The position numbers were made by a program, and so were the translations under genes. Below are positions 27,301 through 36,526 of a stretch of DNA of 64,000 nt, in pieces; within the stretch, counting starts at the first letter, position 1; each line of letters opens with the position of its first letter. The notes below the pieces were generated by a model. The model was given only the letters and a program-made list of their open reading frames with translations. It was not told where the DNA came from and did not search any database. Origin of the DNA: Shewanella mangrovisoli (GTDB taxonomy: Bacteria > Pseudomonadota > Gammaproteobacteria > Enterobacterales > Shewanellaceae); NCBI RefSeq assembly GCF_019457635.1, contig NZ_CP080412.1, forward strand, positions 2,542,001-2,606,000. The letters run 5' to 3'.

Positions 27301-28139
27301 CAATTGATCCCATATGGCCAGACCACTGGTGGCAAGAAGCTGCCGATCTGCAAGCACAACCTCTGCTCAATCGCTTTAGTTTTGAGCGCGGCGCCAACGC
27401 GGGTAGTTTTATGCACTTAGTGCTTGAGTTAATTGATTTTACCCAAGCTCAAATCGACTTACCCCGAGAGCTACCTAAGGCCATGTTGCAATACGGCATT
27501 GCCCCCGAATGGCAGCCCGTATTAGAGGATTGGTATCTTGAGGTATTGCAAGCACCACTGGCATTAATGGCGCAGGATAATCAGCTTCTCAATCCCGAGC
27601 TGTGTTTAGCCACACTCGCGCCGCAGCACACCTTAGTTGAGATGGAGTTTTACCTGCCTCTGAATCGCTTAAAGGATACTGAGCTTAATCAACTCCTTGG
27701 GCAATATGGCTACGATACCGAGCTGCAGTTTGACGAATTACAGGGCATGCTTAAGGGCTTTATCGACTTAACCTTTGAATATCAAGGCAAGTTTTATATT
27801 GCCGACTATAAGTCGAACCATCTGGGGGATAATATTCAAGCCTATCATCATCGCGCGCTGAAACAGGCGATTGGCGATCATAGGTATGATTTGCAATATA
27901 TTCTCTACTCCCTTGCGCTGCACCGCTATTTAGCGATGCGCTTGACCAATTATGATTACGATACCCATATCGGCGGCTGTTATTATTTGTTTTTACGGGG
28001 AATGTCGGTGCAATATCCTGGCTTTGGTATTTATTACGATAAACCGCCCAAGGCGCTTATTTTGGCCTTAGATGCGTTGTTTCAGCGCAGCCTAGAGACA
28101 AGCACAGTGAATCAACAGGATACGGGAGCAATGGCATGA
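24348..28139 (+). CDS. recB: Exodeoxyribonuclease V, beta subunit RecB
   Basis: A 1263-residue helicase (3'-5') and nuclease. Walker A is EASAGTGKTYTI (about 26-37); other UvrD-type motifs are TFTNAATEELRDR, LIDEFQDTDPLQF, IGDPKQAIYAFRGAD, HKSKGLEYPVCFVP and LLYVALTRPVYLCY. The C-terminal nuclease domain keeps DYKSNHLGD (about 1159), the catalytic Asp-Lys motif, so nuclease activity should be intact. It overlaps recC by one base and recD by four, so the three are coupled. Confidence 0.96.
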   Translation: MTKVSPALPLDPLTLPFGGSRLIEASAGTGKTYTISGLYLRLLLGDGLGEPLNCEQILVVTFTNAATEELRDRIRRRIQVAFKCFLGLEINDPFVQALYDKTPEAERAIALRRFDLALKSLDEAAIFTIHGFCQRILADLAFESSLLFESDFTLDDSEFLHHAVRDFWREACYPLPEYLAQIIASEFGDPDGLVKQLRALLGASEVKPLQPVQPFARLAESLSQSVQRFKLAWPRGRDALLELLHSLPLNGQRFGKASDNYPKLAEMFDQLDNFLAFGHGLPPLKVLEALSLSELKLNKGGVLPSVSEAPLLDHMEQLAALINAIKPAFLYSAEQGISERFAKQKQQKNVLTPDDLLTTLAAAMQANPDTLPKAVASRFPVALIDEFQDTDPLQFAIFSGIYQTRLGLDTQNSAAEPKPRTDSKLSLLMIGDPKQAIYAFRGADIYTYIEARRQTQAHYFLDTNYRSSRNLVAGVNHLFAQHSDPFISQSIPFDPVKTPASAAAKQLVEHAPNSAALRLKLLSEGETGLNKASARQTLAEDTAAEITRLLTQAANGQCRTPKGPLIAKDIAILVRDRNEAAVMKTALSKRQIGAVFLSRDSVFETVEAREMALILRALASPKDERALRSALATALLGYRAEQIHAFNQDEEQRQRLLEQFFELHQIWQKRGIMPALLSLANATQMVARLLHSPVPTSIDQAEQDATAHLEASNGERRLTDFRHLAELLQQKATEIDGISALLNWYEQQLIDNTGTDEQQLRLESEQNLVQIVTIHKSKGLEYPVCFVPFVSLARDNRRRPTPMLYHRTNADGAQELVWDLEGTDEGWEQAKQETLAEDLRLLYVALTRPVYLCYLYIANHSRMLKAGLKSQLHETAIGYLLGITDTDCDFSRLQNAAKALVAGLEASQPAISIEVVADDIEANKLHTGGSDSHTLSARKVSRQYRTPWRVGSYSGLVKNTPHAKATPGADDEVNAVLGTDTTNSAIDPIWPDHWWQEAADLQAQPLLNRFSFERGANAGSFMHLVLELIDFTQAQIDLPRELPKAMLQYGIAPEWQPVLEDWYLEVLQAPLALMAQDNQLLNPELCLATLAPQHTLVEMEFYLPLNRLKDTELNQLLGQYGYDTELQFDELQGMLKGFIDLTFEYQGKFYIADYKSNHLGDNIQAYHHRALKQAIGDHRYDLQYILYSLALHRYLAMRLTNYDYDTHIGGCYYLFLRGMSVQYPGFGIYYDKPPKALILALDALFQRSLETSTVNQQDTGAMA

Positions 28140-30259
28140 ACCACAGCACCGAACTGACTCCCCCAAAAGTATCAACCCAATGGGTTGACGCTGGCGCTCT
28201 CAGACTCAAGGCGCCGCTCGCAGAGCTACTCAAATATTGGGAAAAGGAGCGGCTGATCACCCCGCTCGATCGCCATTTTGCCCTCGAGATGGCAAGGCTT
28301 CATCCTAATGATGCCCACGAGCCACTGTTTATGCTGCTGTGCGCCCTGTTAAGTCAACAGCTCTCGGCCCAACATACCTGTCTAGTGCTCGAACATATAG
28401 TGCCAGCCAATCCGATGGCAGAGCCGGTTAACCACTGCCAAATCCGTTTGAGCCTGCCAGAGCTGATTGCAAGGCTGCAAAATTTTGAGGCCGTTGGCGA
28501 ACCTCACAGCAATAAGCCACTGATTTTTGATGGCGGTCGACTCTATCTTGAGCGTTATCATCATTTCGAAACCGAAGTTGCCAGCGCCCTGACGAGGCTA
28601 TCTTCGAGTCAGCCCGTCAACACCACGGATAAAGATTCAGACGCGCCGCTACGCAGGCAGCTCGATTACTTATTTCCAATCGCCGCATCTTCCCATGCAA
28701 CCACAACCCTTGAGCCTCATATCGACTGGCAAAAGGTGGCGACGGCAACGGCGCTCGGCAAGAAGCTTGCGGTGATCACCGGCGGCCCTGGTACAGGCAA
28801 AACCACCACAGTGACGAAGTTACTGTTGCTACAGCAATTAGGTTCACCAAAACAGATAAGACTCGTCGCCCCGACAGGTAAGGCCGCCGCCCGTTTAAGT
28901 GAATCGATAAAGGCCTCGAAAGCAAGACTCGAGCAGGAACTCAAACAGGCTCAAGCGACAAACGAACAAGTACAAAGTCACGAAACCCAAGCGCTGTTAG
29001 CCGCGCTCAAGCAAGTGCCGGAAGAGGCATCAACCTTACATCGTCTGCTGGGGGTTATCCCCAATTCGGCGCAGTTTCGTCACCATCAGGGCAATCCCCT
29101 GCGGCTAGATCTCTTGATTGTCGATGAAGCCTCAATGGTCGATTTGCCAATGATGTATAAGCTGCTCACGGCCCTCCCCGAACAGGCGGGTTTGATACTG
29201 CTTGGGGATCAGGACCAACTCGCCTCGGTTGAAGCAGGCGCAGTGCTAGCCGATATTTGCGCAGGACTAAAATACGAGTCAGACCAACACTCTGAATGGC
29301 GAATGCGTTATAGCCAAGCTCAGGCCGAACAATTGAGCAAGCTCACCAGCTTTGATCTGCGCGCCTATATTCACCGCGAGCCAAAGATTGGCGACAGTTT
29401 GTGTATGTTGACCCACAGCCACAGATTTAAGGGCGATGCGGGCATTGGCCTATTAGCCAGTGCGGTGAATCGCTCCGATCTGGCGGGGATTTTGACCGTA
29501 TGGCAACGGGGACTGGCCGAGCTTACTTGGCTAGAACACAGTATGGATCTGAGCCAGACCCAAGCCAAAATCAGCGAGCCTGCAAACAACAGCGGCCTTC
29601 ATGCCCTGCTAACACAGGCCTGTGAGCAATACGCTGAGTATTTACGTCCGCTGCAAATTTCAGATCCAAGCAGTGTGCCAAGCGCCATCGAAGCCATTGC
29701 CCGCTTTAACCAGTATCGTATCCTATGCGCCATGCGCAGTGGCGATTATGGTGTCGAAGGTATCAATCAAGCTGTGACTAAGGCGCTGTCTCAGGCCAAG
29801 CTGATCCATCCCCAGCAAGAGTTTTACCTTGGCAGGCCGATTATTATCCAAAGCAATGACTATAACTTGGGCTTGTTTAACGGTGATATTGGCTTGATTT
29901 TGCAGGATGAAGACAGGCCAGAGCGACTGATGGCCCACTTTATTAAAGCCGACGGCAAACTGCTTAAAGTGCTCCCCGCAAGGCTACCTAGCCATGAAAC
30001 CTGCTACGCCATGACGGTGCATAAAAGTCAGGGCAGTGAATTTAATAGAGTCGCCCTCGTACTTCCGCCCAATCCGAGCCTAGTACAGTGGCAATTGCTC
30101 ACCAAGGAGCTAGTCTACACTGCGATTACCCGTGCAAAACAACATTTTAGCTGTTTAGGCACACAGCAAGTTTTCGAGCGAGCAAGCCAACAAGCTACCC
30201 AGCGGGCCTCAGGTTTAGCCGATAGGCTCTGGCGCGATAAAGCGATGACTAATGAATAG
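28136..30259 (+). CDS. recD: Exodeoxyribonuclease V, alpha subunit RecD
   Basis: A 707-residue SF1 5'-3' helicase. Walker A is ITGGPGTGKTTTVTKLL (about 218); further motifs are VAPTGKAAARLSES, LLIVDEASMVDLPMM, LLGDQDQLASVEAGAVL, MTVHKSQGSEFNRV and YTAITRAKQ. It is about 100 residues longer than the E. coli protein, with insertions around 270-295 and 375-420. It is the last gene of the recC-recB-recD unit. Confidence 0.95.
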   Translation: MNHSTELTPPKVSTQWVDAGALRLKAPLAELLKYWEKERLITPLDRHFALEMARLHPNDAHEPLFMLLCALLSQQLSAQHTCLVLEHIVPANPMAEPVNHCQIRLSLPELIARLQNFEAVGEPHSNKPLIFDGGRLYLERYHHFETEVASALTRLSSSQPVNTTDKDSDAPLRRQLDYLFPIAASSHATTTLEPHIDWQKVATATALGKKLAVITGGPGTGKTTTVTKLLLLQQLGSPKQIRLVAPTGKAAARLSESIKASKARLEQELKQAQATNEQVQSHETQALLAALKQVPEEASTLHRLLGVIPNSAQFRHHQGNPLRLDLLIVDEASMVDLPMMYKLLTALPEQAGLILLGDQDQLASVEAGAVLADICAGLKYESDQHSEWRMRYSQAQAEQLSKLTSFDLRAYIHREPKIGDSLCMLTHSHRFKGDAGIGLLASAVNRSDLAGILTVWQRGLAELTWLEHSMDLSQTQAKISEPANNSGLHALLTQACEQYAEYLRPLQISDPSSVPSAIEAIARFNQYRILCAMRSGDYGVEGINQAVTKALSQAKLIHPQQEFYLGRPIIIQSNDYNLGLFNGDIGLILQDEDRPERLMAHFIKADGKLLKVLPARLPSHETCYAMTVHKSQGSEFNRVALVLPPNPSLVQWQLLTKELVYTAITRAKQHFSCLGTQQVFERASQQATQRASGLADRLWRDKAMTNE

Positions 30260-30308
30260 TTAACTTATTGAGTAACATTAAGAATCAACAAGTAAAAGGA
30301 TCTTAAGA

Positions 30309-30704
30309 TTGACGGAACAAGCCATGATCAAACTGCACCAGATGCAAGATGTCATCAATTTATTTGATGGCATTAAAGCTGAGGCGCAATTACCCGCACA
30401 ATGCTACGAATGCTCACGTTATATTCGTTGGTCTGAATTTGAGGCAATGCAAGTATACGAGCTTGATTTTGAACCTTATTTAACCGTTGCTGCAAACTGT
30501 GATATGCGCTTTTTTACCCTGTATCAGAGTCAGCACCGCTTATACCTTGCCCATTGCAATTATGCTGGTCACGCGCCGCGATGGGAGGCTCGCCCCATCA
30601 CCTTGTCGCAACTGACGGATACCGCGTTAATGACGAGACTGATGCAAAACCACGCCTATCAGTTAGGGCTCAATATCAAGCTCGATTTGGATTATCCCGT
30701 CTAG
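30309..30704 (+). CDS. Conserved-looking hypothetical protein downstream of recD
   Basis: A 131-residue soluble protein I do not recognise. The frame begins with TTG at 30309 (AAGGA 8 bases upstream); an ATG at 30324 is the alternative and would give 126 residues. It contains a C-x2-C pair (CYECSRYI, about 38-46) and is rich in Tyr, Leu and Asp. Coding character (third-position bias, even codon use) looks real. It starts 50 bp after recD and may be co-transcribed with it. Confidence 0.65.
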   Translation: MTEQAMIKLHQMQDVINLFDGIKAEAQLPAQCYECSRYIRWSEFEAMQVYELDFEPYLTVAANCDMRFFTLYQSQHRLYLAHCNYAGHAPRWEARPITLSQLTDTALMTRLMQNHAYQLGLNIKLDLDYPV

Positions 30705-30784
30705 TCTCACTTTGTTGGGCTGAAATGCATTGTACTAGACTGGTTATCATCAAAGTCTTTGGTCACTGATAAAGGAAGCAAGCT

Positions 30785-31447
30785 TTGAAGGCGCAAGTAA
30801 AAGATAACTATCAAATCACAGTGGCGACCTTTGATAAATATGCCAAACAGTATCAGGACAAATATCTGGAATTTGCCCAATACACCCAAACCTATGATTG
30901 CCTCCTGAGCTATCTCACCGCAGACAGTCGCCTACTCGATATCAGTTGTGGGCCAGGCAGTATCAGCCGCTATCTGATCGCGAAGGAACCTAAATTAACG
31001 GTTTTTGGTATCGACCTCGCCCCGCAAATGATTGCGCTCGCGAAACAAAATGTCCCCTCGGGTCACTTTGAGATCATGGACTGCCGTCATCTTCATAAGC
31101 TTATTGACCGAAACATGCCGCCGTTTGATCTTATCGCCTGCGGCTTTGCGCTACCTTACTTATCCCAAACGGATCTGGTCGCGTTTTTTGCGCATCTTCG
31201 CGCCCTGATTGCGCCGCAGGGAATAGTGTATCTCAGCACCATGGAAGGTGAAGATAGCCGTTCTGGTTTACAAACTGGTAGCACTGGCGACAGTGTCTAT
31301 GTGCATTACCATCAATATGATTTTATTGAACAACAACTTGAAGCCAATGGTTTTCAGATACGAGATGTCAAGCGCCAGCTCTTTCCAACACCTGAGGGAA
31401 CAACGACTACAACCGATCTCTTTATTCTGGCGCAAGCGGGTGATTAA
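30785..31447 (+). CDS. Class I SAM-dependent methyltransferase
   Basis: A 220-residue methyltransferase. Motif I is LLDISCGPGSISRYL (about 55-69), the acidic residue after beta-2 is in FGIDLAPQMI, and DLIACGFALPYL is the motif IV region. It starts with TTG preceded by AAGGAAG. The substrate cannot be told; the fold resembles small-molecule methyltransferases of the UbiE type. An 80-bp gap separates it from the upstream unknown gene. Confidence 0.82.
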   Translation: MKAQVKDNYQITVATFDKYAKQYQDKYLEFAQYTQTYDCLLSYLTADSRLLDISCGPGSISRYLIAKEPKLTVFGIDLAPQMIALAKQNVPSGHFEIMDCRHLHKLIDRNMPPFDLIACGFALPYLSQTDLVAFFAHLRALIAPQGIVYLSTMEGEDSRSGLQTGSTGDSVYVHYHQYDFIEQQLEANGFQIRDVKRQLFPTPEGTTTTTDLFILAQAGD

Positions 31448-31981
31448 GCTTAATTAGCCCTAAACCGAGCAAACACTTAACCCATTGCAATCATTAATGA
31501 TTCACTCACAACCGCCCTATTAGCCGATAAGGCCTATCAATATTGCGTTAATCATCTATAGGTAAAAATGCTTCACCTTTGTGTTGAACCGCAGCCCTTT
31601 ACTGCACAAAATAACATCACTTAGTTAGCCACAAAGCGTAAGAAGCTATCCAATCAAGGCACAGTTTGTTTCTCTTTGTCGGTTATGGGTAGATTTTTTG
31701 CTTATAAACTCGGCAAATAGGAGCATGACAGACTAGGCTTTTGTTGAAAGCCAATTCGGAGCGACTAAATAGCACACTAAACAATCAGCTAAAAATATAA
31801 TGAATATCAGATGGATATAAAGAACATCATACTATATGTTAATAATAGGTTAATTCGACGACGCGTCTAAACCTCACTCCTACATATAGGTTTGATGAAC
31901 CTGTGGTGTATAAGCAGATAGCACAGTGCCGTTGTGATGCTTTCTTGTTAATAACCAAATGATTAATAAAGGAATGACATT
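31448..31981. other. 534-bp intergenic region, no clear feature
   Basis: AT-rich sequence before the PAS-PAS-MCP gene. GCCGATAA at 31523-31530 matches a flagellar sigma-28 -10 box, but no TAAA lies at the right distance upstream. A small hairpin GGCTTT-TGTTG-AAAGCC occurs near 31737. I see no gene. Confidence 0.5.
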
Positions 31982-33289
31982 ATGTTTTGGTGGAAAGTTA
32001 AATCAAATAACAGGGATGCGAACAGCCATTCATCAGGTTTTACAGCAGCCGAAACGCTTGAGAATGAACTGGCGGCGATTCGTGCCTACACCGCCTATAT
32101 TTGTTTCACACCTAAGGGGGAAATCATTGAAGCCAATGATATTTTCTTGGATGTAATGGGTTACAGTGCCAACGAAATCCTTGGTAAACACCATAGAATG
32201 TTTTGTACGACGCAATACTCGGGCTCGCAGGAATATCAAAAGTTTTGGCAGGAACTTGCGACAGGCAATGCGTTTACGGGGACATTCCAACGTTTAAAGA
32301 AAAACCACATCCCAGTTTATGTCGAGGCCAGTTATTTCCCCGTAAAAAACAGTGCGGGTGAAGTCGTGAAAATCATCAAAATCGCCAATGATGTTACAGC
32401 GTCACAACTTAACCTCATTGCTAAAAATGCCATTCTCGATGCCCTCGATCGCTCCCAAGCCGTTATTGAGTTTTTACCCGATGGCACAGTGATCACCGCG
32501 AATCAAAACTTCTTGGATATCATGCATTACCGCCTAGATGAAATCCAAGGTAAGCACCATAAGATGTTCTGCGACAACGAGTTTTACCGTATTAGACCCG
32601 ACTTTTGGAAACGACTTGCCGCAGGCGAACACTTCACCGGACGCTTTAAACGCATCGATGCACATAACAATGTGATTTGGCTTGAAGCCACCTACAATCC
32701 GATCCGTGATGCATCAAATAAGGTGTATAAGATCGTAAAGTTTGCTTCGGATATCTCCCATAGGGTCAATACCGCCCTTCAAGCGGTGGACATGGCGGCG
32801 GCGACGTCAGAGCAAACCTCACAAATCACCACAAATGCGGTGCAAGTGCTGAACGAAGCCGTCTGTACTTCGCATCAAATTGCCGAGCAAGTTAAAAATG
32901 CCTCGAATATTGGTGGTGAGCTACTCGTACAATCAAAAAATATCAACGATATAGTGATCACCATCCGTGGCATTGCAGAACAAACCAATTTACTCGCCCT
33001 CAATGCGGCGATTGAGGCGGCAAGAGCGGGCGATTTGGGTCGAGGTTTTGCCGTCGTAGCCGATGAGGTCAGGAAGTTAGCCTCACGCACCTCCACGGCG
33101 ACCAGCGAAATCGCGAATGTGGTTCAGCAAAATACCGACCTTATCAAAAATATCGATCATCAACTCAGCAACATCACCAATGTGGCATTGCATGGGGAAG
33201 ACAGTATCAATCATGTCGCCGCCGGTCTTGCCGATGTCGGTAATGGTGTCAGCCAATTTGTCGCTATGGTTGAACAGCTAAGGCCCTAA
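31982..33289 (+). CDS. Soluble PAS-PAS methyl-accepting protein (BdlA-like)
   Basis: A 435-residue cytoplasmic chemoreceptor-like protein. Two PAS domains in tandem (about 22-140 and 145-262; each contains a KHHxMFC motif, [12 protein letters not shown] and [12 protein letters not shown]) are followed by an MCP signalling domain (about 270-435) with the hairpin tip [21 protein letters not shown] split at about 330-350. No membrane segment is present. This is the architecture and length of P. aeruginosa BdlA, a biofilm-dispersal regulator sensing redox or c-di-GMP-related cues; equivalence is inferred. The gene is isolated, with a 534-bp upstream gap. Confidence 0.88.
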   Translation: MFWWKVKSNNRDANSHSSGFTAAETLENELAAIRAYTAYICFTPKGEIIEANDIFLDVMGYSANEILGKHHRMFCTTQYSGSQEYQKFWQELATGNAFTGTFQRLKKNHIPVYVEASYFPVKNSAGEVVKIIKIANDVTASQLNLIAKNAILDALDRSQAVIEFLPDGTVITANQNFLDIMHYRLDEIQGKHHKMFCDNEFYRIRPDFWKRLAAGEHFTGRFKRIDAHNNVIWLEATYNPIRDASNKVYKIVKFASDISHRVNTALQAVDMAAATSEQTSQITTNAVQVLNEAVCTSHQIAEQVKNASNIGGELLVQSKNINDIVITIRGIAEQTNLLALNAAIEAARAGDLGRGFAVVADEVRKLASRTSTATSEIANVVQQNTDLIKNIDHQLSNITNVALHGEDSINHVAAGLADVGNGVSQFVAMVEQLRP

Positions 33290-33459
33290 TCAACGGTAAT
33301 GAACCTTAGAGTACACTTAATTAACAATAGGTTAGCACCAGTGAATAGCAGTATTCTTTTGCTGTTGATGGATAAAACCGTGCGAACTCGCGCCATGACT
33401 CTGTTACAATGCCAACGTTTGAATGTCCTCTGCGACTTACGTTGATATGTGTGGAGCCT

Positions 33460-34098
33460 ATGTCTAAAACGCCAACCTATTCGCCTGCCAATACTGTGGT
33501 CGTTCTCGATTTTGAAACTTCTGGGCTTTCGCCCAATCAAGGAGCACGTGCCATTGAAATTGGCGCAGTATTAATTGAGCAAGGCCAAATTACCGCGCGC
33601 TTTTCTGAGTTAATGAATCCGGGGTTTCGGATAAACAGTTTTATTGAAGATTACACAGGGATCAGTAATCAAATGCTCGCCCATGCGGCGCCCTGTGCAG
33701 AAGTCATGGCCCGCTTTGCTGAGTTTATCGGTAAACATCATTTAGTTGCCCACAATGCCACCTTCGATCAACGCTTTCTCGATGCCGAATTTTCCCAGAT
33801 AGGCCATCAATATCCCGGCCAATTTGGTTGCTCGTTACTGCTGGCAAGGCGCTTATATCCTGAGGCCATTAATCATCAACTCGCAACCTTAGTTCGCCAC
33901 AAACAGTTACCGACTAACGGTACTTATCACCGCGCCTTGGCAGATGCAGAAATGACCGGACATTTATGGCTGCGCATGCTGGCCGATCTTAAACAAGGGT
34001 ATGCGATTACTGAGCCGCCCTTTAGCCTGATGCAGAAAATTATGGCCAAGACAAAGGCCGAGGTGCCTAAGTTTTTGCGCCAGTACGCCAGAGGTTAG
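33460..34098 (+). CDS. DEDDh-type 3'-5' exonuclease (DnaQ-like)
   Basis: A 212-residue exonuclease of the DnaQ/RNase T superfamily. Start chosen at ATG 33460 (GTGGAG just upstream); a frame start 17 codons earlier has no ribosome site. ExoI motif VVLDFETSGLSP (about 12-23) gives Asp and Glu, ExoII VAHNATFDQRFLD gives Asp, and ExoIII YHRALADAEMT gives His and Asp, so all five catalytic residues are present. It is not fused to a polymerase and lacks a UvrC-like domain, so it is a stand-alone proofreading or RNA/DNA trimming enzyme of unknown substrate. Confidence 0.86.
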   Translation: MSKTPTYSPANTVVVLDFETSGLSPNQGARAIEIGAVLIEQGQITARFSELMNPGFRINSFIEDYTGISNQMLAHAAPCAEVMARFAEFIGKHHLVAHNATFDQRFLDAEFSQIGHQYPGQFGCSLLLARRLYPEAINHQLATLVRHKQLPTNGTYHRALADAEMTGHLWLRMLADLKQGYAITEPPFSLMQKIMAKTKAEVPKFLRQYARG

Positions 34099-34149
34099 CC
34101 CTATTTTAGGTCCCCCATCAGGCAAAATGAGTATAATGCATTAATAAAA

Positions 34150-34177
34150 AAGCCGAGTGTTATCAATCACTCGGCTT
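34150..34177 (-). terminator. Rho-independent terminator of the lacI-type gene
   Basis: AAGCCGAGTG / CACTCGGCTT with an 8-base loop. On the reverse strand it runs into TTTTTTATT. It lies between the converging exonuclease and LacI-type genes and may serve both. Confidence 0.85.
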
Positions 34178-34203
34178 AATGATTCAATCAAAGTGGATGC
34201 GAC

Positions 34204-35244
34204 TTAAGCGAGCGGCGTACAGTCAATCCCGCAGGAGCTACGTACCACTAACGTCGTTGGGATTAACTGCGGGCTCACCGCTTGACCACGAATAAGCTTG
34301 AGTAGACTTTCCACTAAAATCTCCCCCGCTAACTGGGTATTTTGCTTAATGGTGGTTAGCGGCGGATTGGCAAAGCTTGCCACGGGAATATCATCGTACC
34401 CGACGACTGCGACTTGCTCTGGCACTAAAATCCCCTTCTCTTTTAAGGCGCGGATCGCACCTATGGCGATTAAATCACTGGCTGCAAAAATCGCGTCGAA
34501 ATTCAATCCTTTATCGAGCAACTCCAAAGTAGCATAGTAACCCGCCCCCTCAGTGCTGATAGCCGAAATCTGCCGACGAGGATCGACTGTCAGCCCAGCG
34601 GTTTGCAGTGCTTTGACATGGCCTAAATATCTGTCCCTGAACTCAGGGCAATGACTCGATGCCCCGCCCAGAAATGCAAAATCCTTACGACCGAGGGAAA
34701 TTAAATGCTCAGTGGCAATTAGGCCGCCTTGGTGATTATCGCAGCCGATGGATAACACGGATTTATTGTTATGCTCGGCGCCCCAAATCACAAAATGGGT
34801 GTTCTGTGCCAGCAACTTTTCGAGCTTTTGCTCGTAATCCATGTAGTCGCCGTACCCCAGCAAGATAATGCCATCGGCTTTATTGCTATCTTCATAGTCA
34901 GCATGCCAATCACTGGAAAGCTGTTGAAATGACACGAGTAAATCATAACCTTGCTGCGCCGTTGCCCGCGTGATTGAGCCTAACATCGACAGAAAAAAGG
35001 GGTTGATCAGTGAATCATCATTGGTGGGATCTTCACACAACAACAGGGCTAAGGTGTGGCTATTTTGGGTGCGTAGATTACTGGCGTTTTTATCGACTTT
35101 GTAGTTGAGTTCTTTCGCAATCGCTTGGATCCGTTGACGGGTTTCTAAATTGACTAACGGACTATTTCTCAGGGCTCGGGAAACCGTAGACTGGGATACA
35201 CCAGCACGATAAGCAATATCAATCGAGGTCGCTTTCGATGCCAT
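34204..35244 (-). CDS. LacI-family transcriptional regulator
   Basis: A 346-residue repressor. The N-terminal helix-turn-helix ([20 protein letters not shown], residues 8-27) and hinge ([13 protein letters not shown]) are followed by a periplasmic-binding-protein fold ending at residue 346. The start MASKATS agrees with the usual position of the HTH. Sugar-type ligands are typical of the family, but no transport or catabolic gene lies next to it here, so its target is unknown. The adjoining 216-bp region presumably holds its promoter. Confidence 0.9.
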   Translation of the reverse strand: MASKATSIDIAYRAGVSQSTVSRALRNSPLVNLETRQRIQAIAKELNYKVDKNASNLRTQNSHTLALLLCEDPTNDDSLINPFFLSMLGSITRATAQQGYDLLVSFQQLSSDWHADYEDSNKADGIILLGYGDYMDYEQKLEKLLAQNTHFVIWGAEHNNKSVLSIGCDNHQGGLIATEHLISLGRKDFAFLGGASSHCPEFRDRYLGHVKALQTAGLTVDPRRQISAISTEGAGYYATLELLDKGLNFDAIFAASDLIAIGAIRALKEKGILVPEQVAVVGYDDIPVASFANPPLTTIKQNTQLAGEILVESLLKLIRGQAVSPQLIPTTLVVRSSCGIDCTPLA

Positions 35245-35460
35245 AGCAAGGTCACCATAATTATTATTTTGAGGCGATACTAAAACAGTTCGAATAACTT
35301 GTATAGCCGAAGGGTTTACAACTGACTAACAAGTTAGCAGAGATGAAAACCTTGATGAAAATGGCTGCAAAGCTTGTACAACAAACGCCCTCACCCATGC
35401 TAACAAAGCAGTGTCGATACAACTAAGGCTTATACCGACACCCTACAACGCTAAATAAAG

Positions 35461-36177
35461 TTAAATCCCTAACTCATCGAGCAAATCATCGGCATTCGTA
35501 CTGGCGATGGCGGGTTTATCCGTCATACGGCTCCAGGGTGATGCGGTATCTGGTTGCGTAGACGCATTAGCGCCAAGACCATGCTGTTCGAGCAAGCTGT
35601 CAGGGTCGAACTCTTCGTCGTATTCAAACTCATCGAGTTTTATAAACTCGGTCTTATCCATGGCAAATTCGAGGTAGAAAATATGATTATTTTCAGTTTT
35701 AAAGGACACACGTCTTGCGACAGCATCGTCTAAGTTTGCATCGATAGAAATCGTCAGCTCTTTGTTTATGGTTAACATTTTAGGCTGACTTTGGCTGATA
35801 GAGGTTTGCAGTTCCTTGGAAACCTTATTAATAAAGTCGCCCAAGATTTGGTTCATCAACTCGCCCATCACGTTCCCGACTTCATCGGACGTGTGGGAAA
35901 AGGCGAGCTCTTCCTCTGGCATGCCCATATTGAGCATATAGCGGCGATAGATTTCGATGGCCGCAGGGGCAGAAAAGTTGATCACCACTAACCCTGAAAA
36001 GCCGCCATCAAAAATCGAAAAACAGCCTAAATCGGGTTTTAAGCGGGTGCGAGTAATGCTTTGCACCATGCCCGCGTGGCTCACATGGCTGGCACTAGTG
36101 CTCGATAACACATGGGCGACCGAGTGGCATAACTTCAGTAAAATATCATCCGAAGTCACAATAGTGTTTGTTGTCAT
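35461..36177 (-). CDS. DUF3334 / CheX-like protein
   Basis: A 238-residue cytoplasmic protein. Residues 10-160 resemble the CheX/CheC-like fold (GCFSIFDGGFSGLVVINF, then SDEVGNVMGELMNQILGDFINKV with the E-x3-N helix of that family, positions about 95-120). The C-terminus is acidic and disordered-looking, with DEEFDPDSLLEQ and a terminal DDLLDELGI, a short motif reminiscent of docking peptides. CheX proteins are CheY-P phosphatases; E and N of the helix are present, but activity is only inferred. Chemoreceptor genes lie on both sides within a few kb. Confidence 0.68.
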   Translation of the reverse strand: MTTNTIVTSDDILLKLCHSVAHVLSSTSASHVSHAGMVQSITRTRLKPDLGCFSIFDGGFSGLVVINFSAPAAIEIYRRYMLNMGMPEEELAFSHTSDEVGNVMGELMNQILGDFINKVSKELQTSISQSQPKMLTINKELTISIDANLDDAVARRVSFKTENNHIFYLEFAMDKTEFIKLDEFEYDEEFDPDSLLEQHGLGANASTQPDTASPWSRMTDKPAIASTNADDLLDELGI

Positions 36178-36526
36178 AATCCATTCTCAAACTAAACTGA
36201 TGATTAATCTTGCGCGTAAAAGCATAAAAAATCAAAACCAAAACAATTAATTAGCAGTCTGGCTCTGAAATATTAAGTATATCTAAAGGCTAACTGCTTG
36301 AATTTCATAAAATACGCGATTCAGTCTAACGTCTTATTCGCCTTGGTGATACACGGTTTAGCGATAAAAGCATCAATCAGTCACAGTGCTAAACAATATT
36401 CTGCTTAAGATCAAAGAATCCCAATATTCTTAACGTGTTTACCCGAAATTTAACGCACGATGATTCATTTAGAAGGGATTCGCAGGTATATTGATGGCCA
36501 CTCTTTTTGCGCCTTAAGGACCCCTC
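36178..36526. other. 349-bp intergenic region between divergent genes
   Basis: The region must hold promoters for the DUF3334 gene (left) and the chemoreceptor (right). I see no strong -35/-10 pair, no regulator box and no gene. A weak AAGAAT / ATTCTT inverted repeat occurs near 36415-36432. Confidence 0.5.

Noticed and set aside
31523..31530. Sigma-28 (flagellar) -10 box GCCGATAA upstream of the PAS-PAS-MCP gene
   Set aside because: No TAAA at 14-16 bp upstream and the distance to the gene is over 450 bp.
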